From Tetragonia tetragonoides (Eukaryota; Streptophyta; Magnoliopsida; Caryophyllales; Aizoaceae), in assembly GCA_038025085.1 (NCBI GenBank), contig CM076147.1, positions 23,599,001 through 23,663,000 of the forward strand: a stretch of 64,000 nucleotides of DNA, read 5' to 3'. A program made the position numbers and the translations under genes. Under the pieces are notes generated by a model that ran no database searches, was not told where the DNA came from, and saw only the letters and a list, made by a program, of their open reading frames with translations. The stretch's first letter is position 1. The number at the start of each line of letters is the position of its first letter. This document shows, piece after piece, positions 57,366-64,000 of this stretch.

Positions 57366-57815
57366 TTAGATCGCTTAGATGGATGCCCGTGCAATGCACA
57401 GACTGTGATAATATTATGGTAGCTTACCCTTTTTAAAAAAGATTTTAAATTGTTCTTTTTTTAATTTTTTTAATTAAGTGGCTCTCTTCTGGTCGACGGT
57501 CCTATGCTCTTACAAATGCAAATGTATAAGATATATGCTAAATGGATCTTGTTTAAAGTGTGTTCCAACCTGTAAGATATGTAAATTTTTGAAGTTTAAA
57601 ACAAAAGTTATACGCCTCTTAATATTTCGCTACCTACAATAATTTAGTGATATAACTCTAGTATTCTCTTTTCTCTAACTTTTGTATATGGTTTTTATTG
57701 TTTTTAAATTCTATTTTTTTATTGTTAAAAAAAACGCTTAGGTGATATAGTTATAAAATGCCTATCTCTTAAATGGACGTCTTTATGCTGTTAGAAAATG
57801 TCTTTTTTATATAGA
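57366..57815 (-). mobile_element. Helitron-like element B, next to A
   Basis: Minus strand: 5' A|TCTATATAAAAAAGACATTTTCTAACAGC (57815), similar to A's 5' end (ATTTTCTGATAGCAT, GACGTCCA). 3' hairpin GTGCATTGCACGGG then ...GATCTAA|T (57369-57366). It is separated from element A by two bases (57364-57365). Confidence 0.6.
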
Positions 57816-57836
57816 TATACTATGATGGAAAAATAT

Positions 57837-58247
57837 TTGGTTGACCCTGTGAGTGGTCAGCCCACCTGAATATTGTGTCTATCTCTGTCATAATTTGATT
57901 GATACATTTTGAAAATAGAGGAGAGAGATTGTGAGGATAGATGAAAGATATAGACACAATGAGTTTGTGGGTTGACTACTCAGGCTCCATTTGATTCACC
58001 TGGATAAAACTGAACTGAACTGAATTGATTTTTTAACTTGACCGTTAACCATTTAAAATTCGTCCAAATATATTCAATATTGGACTCATTTGAAAGTATG
58101 TTTTGAGATCTTTTCGATGACATAGTTATCATCATTAATTTATTACGGAATAAAAAGTTATCTGAGTGATAAAGTTACACATAAACTGAACTGAATTGAA
58201 TTTAAGTAAAATTAAAATGAATCAAACAAAGCCTCAATGGGTCAACC
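57837..58247. mobile_element. MITE interrupted by a second MITE
   Basis: The outer element has inverted ends GGTTGACCC...GTGGTCAGCCCACC...TTGTGTCTATCTC and GATAGACACAATGAGTTTGTGGGTTGACTACTCA/TGGGTCAACC. The inner element, 57983-58233, starts GGCTCCATTTGATTCA and ends TGAATCAAACAAAGCC, with a TCA duplication (57980-57982, 58234-58236), and holds TGAACTGAACTGAATTG repeats. A relative of the outer one lies near 31.8 kb. Confidence 0.65.
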
Positions 58248-58847
58248 TATCATTCTCCTGGGCTATGGCATGTGCCCTGTGGGTTTGTGGCTAATACGTA
58301 TGGCATGATGAGTTGCTGCAATGTTGCATATATTTTATGAAAAATAAGCAAAGATTAATTATGTAAACTAGTTTGACGAAAAATTCAAGCAATCCATCGC
58401 AAGCCATCTTCACCTTTGGATAAAATCAATATGTAAAGATAGAATACTATTCAAGCACAATAATAAGAAAATATTTGTACAATATTTTGGAATTACTGTC
58501 TGATAAGTTTCCTAACCCTTTTAAAAAAAGGTCTACTTAATAAATTTCATGACCTATAGATAAATTAAAAAAAACAGTTATTTTGTAATAATGAGACGCT
58601 CGCTTAGATGGCTTAGTTCTATGTACGCGTCCGATACTAAACAATAGGGTGTTCGTAGATCATCATCGAAAATGGAGTAGTTGAGCAATTGTCAAAAAGA
58701 AGGCTTTGTAATAGATGAGCATCAAATATATTAAGACTAATATGCACTTGAATGGAAGCAAATCCCTACACAAGATTTGTTGGTTCAAGTTATGATCAAG
58801 ATTTTATCATTAGATTTTCTACCAAAAAGGGTGAATCATTACCGTTA
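58248..58847. other. Intergenic, nothing recognised
   Basis: AT-rich; no gene. Short echoes of Helitron-type sequence occur near 58594 (CGCTTAGATGGCTTAG). Confidence 0.4.
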
Positions 58848-60003
58848 TGTTATACTCAAGGATAGACTCAAGAGGGGGGTGAATTGAGTCTTACGGAGTT
58901 ATGCAAATTTTTCGCGGATTATCAATTTAAGCACAATCTGTTAACCTAATAATTACTACGTTGTTAATCGCAAAGCAATATAACAAAACAATAAATAAAG
59001 AGACACAGATTTTTACGTGGAAACCTTCTTGAGCTCAACCAAGAAGTAAAACCACGACCCTGGGGGATTTTCCAAACTCCACTTAGAGCCGTAAACCAAA
59101 CTCAATACAATAGACCCTAATCTACCGTTGAGCCGTATTTCTCGAATTCAACTCCGAACCCGAGAACCAAACTACCTACTATAGCAGTTGTACTCTAACC
59201 AAAAAAATCTTACCAATATGCTTCTCAATAAGCTAAAGTAGTACAATCAAACCTTATGAGCAACCGTGCTCAAGTATCAAGAGGAATTCCAAGGTAACAG
59301 TGAAGGTAACTTGTGCAGTAACAGCCAGGACGCCACTTATGAAATCAGTCAATATATATCACGTTTTAGCTCTGTGATTTCGGCTATTATGAAGTCTGAA
59401 ACCTTTGGCATATATAGGCAAACTAAATCACCTAGAAACCAATTAGGTTTAAAACACAATAGTTTGTTTTCCAAGCAAAATAGACTTTCCATAAAACAAA
59501 CAGTTCTAATTCTACTAGAAATCTTTTTAAAAAGATTTTCTAAATAAAACTCTTATATTTAATATTGAGTATAAAAAGATAATATTGAGTACTAAAAAGA
59601 TATTTCTGAAAACAATTTTAGTTAAGTTATTTTATAAAGAAAAACTCTTTAAAATCGTTTTCATAAATACGCGTATAAAACTTGCATACTCAAGAATACT
59701 TGGTAACTCACGCACTGTTACTTCAGCTGTTACCAACTGTACCTTCGATTCCAACCTCAATGACTTAAGCACGACTTCTCTTACATGAAGTCTAATAAAA
59801 GTAATAAAGCCCTAACTTCCAACTTCATGCCATGTTGTTCTTGAATCAATCTTCATTGTATAAACATTAAGATTATCAAATCACAACATTCTTGATTCCG
59901 TTCTTGTTCCGTTCTTGATTCCTTGTAAACAAAACTTAACAAGACAATGTTAGCTTGATAAGTGTCAATTATTTATCATTATCAAAATCATCATAGCTCA
60001 ACA
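58848..60003 (-). repeat. 3' LTR of the pol-less element
   Basis: 1156 bp, minus strand TGTTGAGCTATG...GAGTATAACA. Its first 310 bases on the plus strand are repeated from 63690 to the window edge with few changes, showing two young LTRs. Confidence 0.88.
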
Positions 60004-62520
60004 AATTCCCCCTTTTTGATGATGGCAAACAATTGATGCTTATCCAAACATTAAGCATAAACAATGAAACCCAACATGTCCAAGGAAATCAACTTATAAC
60101 AAGAAAAGTATACATCAATCAAGCATCTAGGATCATTATATAACAAAGACCTAGTAGAGAAACAATATAAAGTAAGAAACTAAGAACTCAAACTAAACAT
60201 AGCTAGACATGACCATATAAGCATCACAACTCTTTCCCCTTTTGGCATCATCGAAAAGCGAAAGTTGCATAGTGAAATGGAATGCAAATAAACACACACA
60301 TATTTAAGCCAAGTAAGTCACAAACATCACCACCAAGGGTTTAAGCACCTGCAAAAGTAAATCGAGTGATCAACTAGCTCAAACAATCAATCTAATGATA
60401 TTAGCCATTCAAAAGCCATTCAAACCAGTCAATACTAAGTTATAAGAGTTATAAGTTCAATGCAAACCACTTGGGTAGATGAAGTGTATGGTGAAAATAG
60501 GCTAAAAGGCTCAGGGAACAAGTAGAAAATTGGTTGGGAACAAGGAACATATGATTGCGGGTTCCCTCTCTCCTTTTCGTCTTGAAATTCAAAATCCCTT
60601 ATTGAAGCTTACAAAAATTTCAGTATCCATATCAAGTTCACTGCAACTTCTTTTTCTACCTCCATACCTTTCCTTTTGCTTATGTCTTCAATAGAATCAT
60701 CAAAACCATCCATAAGATCACCAAAAATATTTCTACTTAACCTTCTTAAAAAACAGGCAACCTTCAATTAGTTTCGGTAGAGCTATTCACCTATTGTAAG
60801 TGAATTCAACAATTGCTTGAACAAAATAATAATAAATAATCAACCAGTATCAAAAATAAGAATTGAATAATGATTTCCATAAGAGTGGTTCTTTTTTCTT
60901 TTCTCTTTTTTTTTTTGAAAATTTTTCCTTTTTTTTTTTGAACCTTTTTCCTTTTTTTTTTTTGGAACTTTTTTCCTTTTTTTGTTTTTAAATATTTAAA
61001 CCACTCTATATGTTTAACTAAGAACACTGGTGATTTTAACAATATACATACTCAAGCAATTGTAAAAGAAAGTTAGCCTTTTGATGAACACAGAGTAGTT
61101 ATAGTAGAAATTATTTCGACTTTGGTGTTCCCATCTAATTCCCCCCATGTTGATGCATGTAGAACCATCATCACAACCATATTCATGTTAACTCACCATT
61201 CATTCTTCCCAATTCACTTTCACCTTTTTCTCATTTACAGTACATGAATCACCTCCAACCACTATCACAACTTTAACTCACCTTCTTCTTACTATTGAAA
61301 CAACCTTCAAGGGTAGAGACAAAAAATAGGAGAGAGAGGTAGGTTTTTTATACGTGGAAGGATATAGATAGTGTTTGGGTTAAGTTGGGTGAGTGAGATA
61401 ATTGGAAAAACATATAAAGTAATCTGGTTGTACAATCGTCTTCTGGATATTCAAATTTGGGTTTGGGCAGCGGAAAAGAATAAGACGATTCTTTCTTTTA
61501 TAAGTTAACTGATGGCTAGGTAACATCTGGGGTAACAGTGGTAGTACATATGAACTCGTACCTTGTTACTCAGTTTCAACTTTTGAAGCGTAAGGGTAAT
61601 ATCATCAGATCTTTTTTGAGTCATTACTTACACTTGGCGCAAGTGGTTATGCCAGTTACGGCACGCGAGTTGCTTGTGACCTAGAAAAAGATCTCATATG
61701 GACATGGTATATTCACACACAAAAAATACACTCGTTTGCAAGTTTTCACATAAACTAGCCAATCATTGGGGTATGAATCATGAACTTTTAGGTATGTTTA
61801 ATCATGTCTAACTCAAGCTTTAATCTCTCAAATTTGTTCTCTAATCAAAGGCTCTGTAAAGATGTGAGCAATTTGATCCATATTGCAAATAAATCCACTG
61901 GGATATCATGATTATTAGTAAGCTCATCAAAAGATAAGAAATCATAATGAGTATACAAAAGAAATTGAGATTGAGTTTTTACTTACCTGTCAATCACTTA
62001 TGATTAAGTTCCTAGAAGCGAACCATGATTTCTCCATACTTCAAGAAGGACTTTCATGAAGAATGTGACATCTCAATTTGAGGTAACAGACCGGGAATAG
62101 CTCAGCAGTGTTTTACACCCGCTTCAGTGCGTCATCGCTTGTTACCCCGTCTGCTACTCTGTTGTTCCCCCTCAACAATTGCAACTCGGAGCTGAACAAC
62201 TTGCTGCTTCAAATTCTCATTATTCATTGCTTTCTCATCTGGATATGAGCGTACTAGTCCAATCTCAAAATCATTACTTTGAATATCCTGCAAAACTCAT
62301 CAAATTTCCTCGACATAAAGAACGATATATATGGAGTGTATGAGAGACTTACCTACCTTACCTACATAAGGTTATTTCACCTTTATTATTGTCTCTAAAC
62401 ATCACACTTCCACCAGCGAAGGCGTTGAGTGAGAGAATGATTTTAATCTATCTCATGTTATATACATGGAACAACCGCTATCGAGGTATAATGGGTCGTT
62501 CCCCCTCACTCGTGCCTGCA
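60004..62520 (-). other. Non-coding internal region of the pol-less element
   Basis: No pol motif. It contains the CTTTCCCCTTTTGGCATCATC motif (60232-60252), an inverted homologue of 28149-28169; T-rich tracts at 60900-60985; and on the minus strand a short coding relic (DFEIGLVRSYPDEKAMNNEN...LKQQVVQLRVAIVEGEQQ, 62270-62145) that looks like a coiled-coil tail of a lost ORF. Confidence 0.55.
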
Positions 62521-62528
62521 AAACTTAA

Positions 62529-63566
62529 TTAGGGTTTAGTCTTAGGAACCCATATCTGATTGGGTCCCTTTCTCACAAATTTAATATTCAAATCAGACTT
62601 TTTAACCCATATTTGCTTAACCTTTTTGACATAGCAATTGTTACTCTTTCGAGCATAACCATTATTACTCTCAAATGCTTTTTCTTTCTTTGGGCATGCT
62701 ACTCTCATGTGACCTATTTTACCACAATATATGCAAAGTTTCCATTTTGGTAGGTTCACATACTTGCTTTTAGGATCATAACCTACCCACGGTCTTTTAT
62801 ATCCCAAGCCTTGCTTATTTCTGTTACGGTAACTCTGGAACCATTCAGCAGAAGTTCCCTGATTGTTACCTGCAGACCTACTAGCTATTGGCTGGTAACT
62901 TTGGAACCATTCAGCACAAGTTCCTTGATTGTTACTCGTAGAAGTACCTATTACCTCATTCGATTTTAACTTTTTGCAAAGATCAACTTTTTCTCTTTCC
63001 AGCATATTAAAATCAAATTTTAATTTATCAAAATTCAGTTTCATCTCTTTGCAATCAATTGAATCACATAAGTTGGCAGTCCGACTAGCATCAATTTCAG
63101 TTTGTAATTTATTCAACTCACTAGTCATGATCTTATTTTCTTTTTCCAACTTGCAGACGGTTTGTGTCAACTTAAAGATTTCATCTTTGAAGTTTTTATT
63201 CCTGTTTTCTAGGTCAATTTTTAGTTTTGTTAAATCCTTCAAATCATTCTTTAAAGAAACAAAACCGTCATCAAGTTGAACTTTTTCATCACGAAGATCA
63301 ATTGAATCACTAATGCAAATACTCAAAACATTCATTAATTGTTTCTTACTAAGCAGATGCATTTTATTTTTAAGAGTTTCAAGGCTTACCTCTTCTTCCT
63401 CATGATCGTGGGCCATCAAGCAACGAAAAGCTTTAGCGTTTGGGTTCTCCGTTGGTTCTTCATCTGAATTTGAATCCCCAAACGCAGCAGTCATTACTTG
63501 ATTTCCCCTTTTGAATTTTTTGTCCTTATTTCTTGGTTGTCCATTGGCTTTAATGAATATTTCCAT
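62529..63566 (-). CDS. Gag-like protein of the pol-less element, internally deleted
   Basis: Open for 345 codons from ATG at 63566 (MEIFIKANGQPRNKDKKFKRG). The first seven residues are the copia gag start seen at 20680 (MEIFIKA), but the next residues belong to the region just before the zinc knuckle, so most of the UBN2 domain has been deleted and the frame kept. Then follow an acidic patch, a long coiled coil (SLETLKNKMHLL...LDKLKFDFNMLEREKVDL), two copies of NNQGTCAEWFQSYQ, and the zinc knuckle CIYCGKIGHMRVACPKKEK, ending in a KQIWVKK / NQIWVPKTKP tail. An open frame after such a deletion hints that the short protein may still be made. Confidence 0.75.
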   Translation of the reverse strand: MEIFIKANGQPRNKDKKFKRGNQVMTAAFGDSNSDEEPTENPNAKAFRCLMAHDHEEEEVSLETLKNKMHLLSKKQLMNVLSICISDSIDLRDEKVQLDDGFVSLKNDLKDLTKLKIDLENRNKNFKDEIFKLTQTVCKLEKENKIMTSELNKLQTEIDASRTANLCDSIDCKEMKLNFDKLKFDFNMLEREKVDLCKKLKSNEVIGTSTSNNQGTCAEWFQSYQPIASRSAGNNQGTSAEWFQSYRNRNKQGLGYKRPWVGYDPKSKYVNLPKWKLCIYCGKIGHMRVACPKKEKAFESNNGYARKSNNCYVKKVKQIWVKKSDLNIKFVRKGPNQIWVPKTKP

Positions 63567-63689
63567 CCGTTTTTTTCAGAAGCCATACTGCTTACCTTTC
63601 TCGAACTTGCTGTAGTTTATTGAATCCATCCTTGTGATCTACTCTCCAGAGATTAACCTGTACTCAAGAGAACCTGCTTTGATACCAAT

Positions 63690-64000
63690 TGTTATACTCA
63701 AGGATAGACTCAAGAGGGGGGGTGAATTGAGTCTTAGGGAGTTATTCAAATTTTTCGCGGATTATCAGTTTAAGCACAATCTGTTAACCTAATAATTACT
63801 ACGTTGTTAATAGCAAAGCAATATAACAAAGCAATAAATAAAGAGACACAGATTTTTACGTGGAAACCTTCTTGAGCTCAACCAAGAAGTAAAACCACGA
63901 CCCTGGGGGATTTTCCAAACTCCACTAAGAGCCGTAAACCAAACTCAATACAATAGACCCTAATCTACCGTTGAGCCGTATTTCTCGAATTCAACTCCAA
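63690..64000 (-). repeat. 5' LTR of the pol-less element (partial)
   Basis: Repeats 58848-59158 almost exactly, beginning TGTTATACTCAAGG on the plus strand. It is cut by the window end. Confidence 0.88.

Larger units (their letters stand above)
58848..64000 (-). mobile_element. SIRE-like copia retrotransposon without pol, cut by the window edge
   Basis: Minus-strand element. The 3' LTR is 58848-60003, the internal part 60004-63689, and the 5' LTR starts at 63690 and leaves the window. The primer site TGGTATCAAAGCAGG (63687-63673) is next to the 5' LTR and the polypurine tract AAAAAGGGGGAATT (60017-60004) is next to the 3' LTR. Only a Gag frame is present; I find no integrase, RT or RNase H, so it depends on another element's enzymes. 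The outer target duplication cannot be checked. Confidence 0.85.

Overview
The window is plant nuclear DNA, most likely from a dicot. It is AT-rich, has spliced genes with GT-AG introns, and contains plant-specific families (DUF241, REM-type B3, CASP-like, DUF26) plus most classes of plant transposon. I see no bacterial-style operon, CRISPR array, rRNA or tRNA gene. Nearly all long reading frames belong to mobile elements. The best candidate for a working host gene is a REM-like double-B3 gene on the minus strand (41469-43076).

Layout, left to right. 0.8-1.8 kb: a DUF241 gene with a TATA box and one in-frame stop. 2.3-3.6 kb: a MULE with long terminal inverted repeats. 4.4-5.3 kb: organelle-like DNA ending in a Ty3/gypsy scrap. 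5.3-6.3 kb: one copy of a segment repeated at 51.8-53.3 kb. 6.4-7.2 kb: a hAT element, followed by a CASP-like first exon. 7.8-10.9 kb: a CACTA element carrying broken exons of a host gene. 12.0-16.2 kb: a large mirror-symmetric array of a ~45-bp repeat. 16.9-17.5 kb: a decayed DUF26 gene.

18.1-30.7 kb: a second, decayed DUF241 gene. Its last ~15 codons are split by two nested insertions, a 920-bp TRIM (TSD GAGAC) and an 11-kb SIRE/Maximus-like copia element (TSD AGCTG). The copia element carries an extra ORF downstream of pol, preceded by a TATA-like box. 32.2-36.9 kb: a 5'-truncated LINE (14-bp TSD) containing a hAT-like element. 37.7-38.5 kb: a Tourist-like element holding an (ATT)n tract and a Stowaway MITE. 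41.5-49.8 kb: the REM gene, with a nearly coding-complete copia element (TSD CAAAT) upstream, probably in its 5' intron. 49.9-51.6 kb: a very young MULE with 263-bp arms, carrying a piece of LINE ORF1. 53.4-58.2 kb: a LINE relic, MITEs and two adjacent Helitron-like elements. 58.8-64.0 kb: a SIRE-like retrotransposon with no recognisable pol, running off the right edge.

Several insertions are supported to the base by target-site duplications, so relative order can be read from nesting. Functional statements are homology judgements made by eye; no database search was run.
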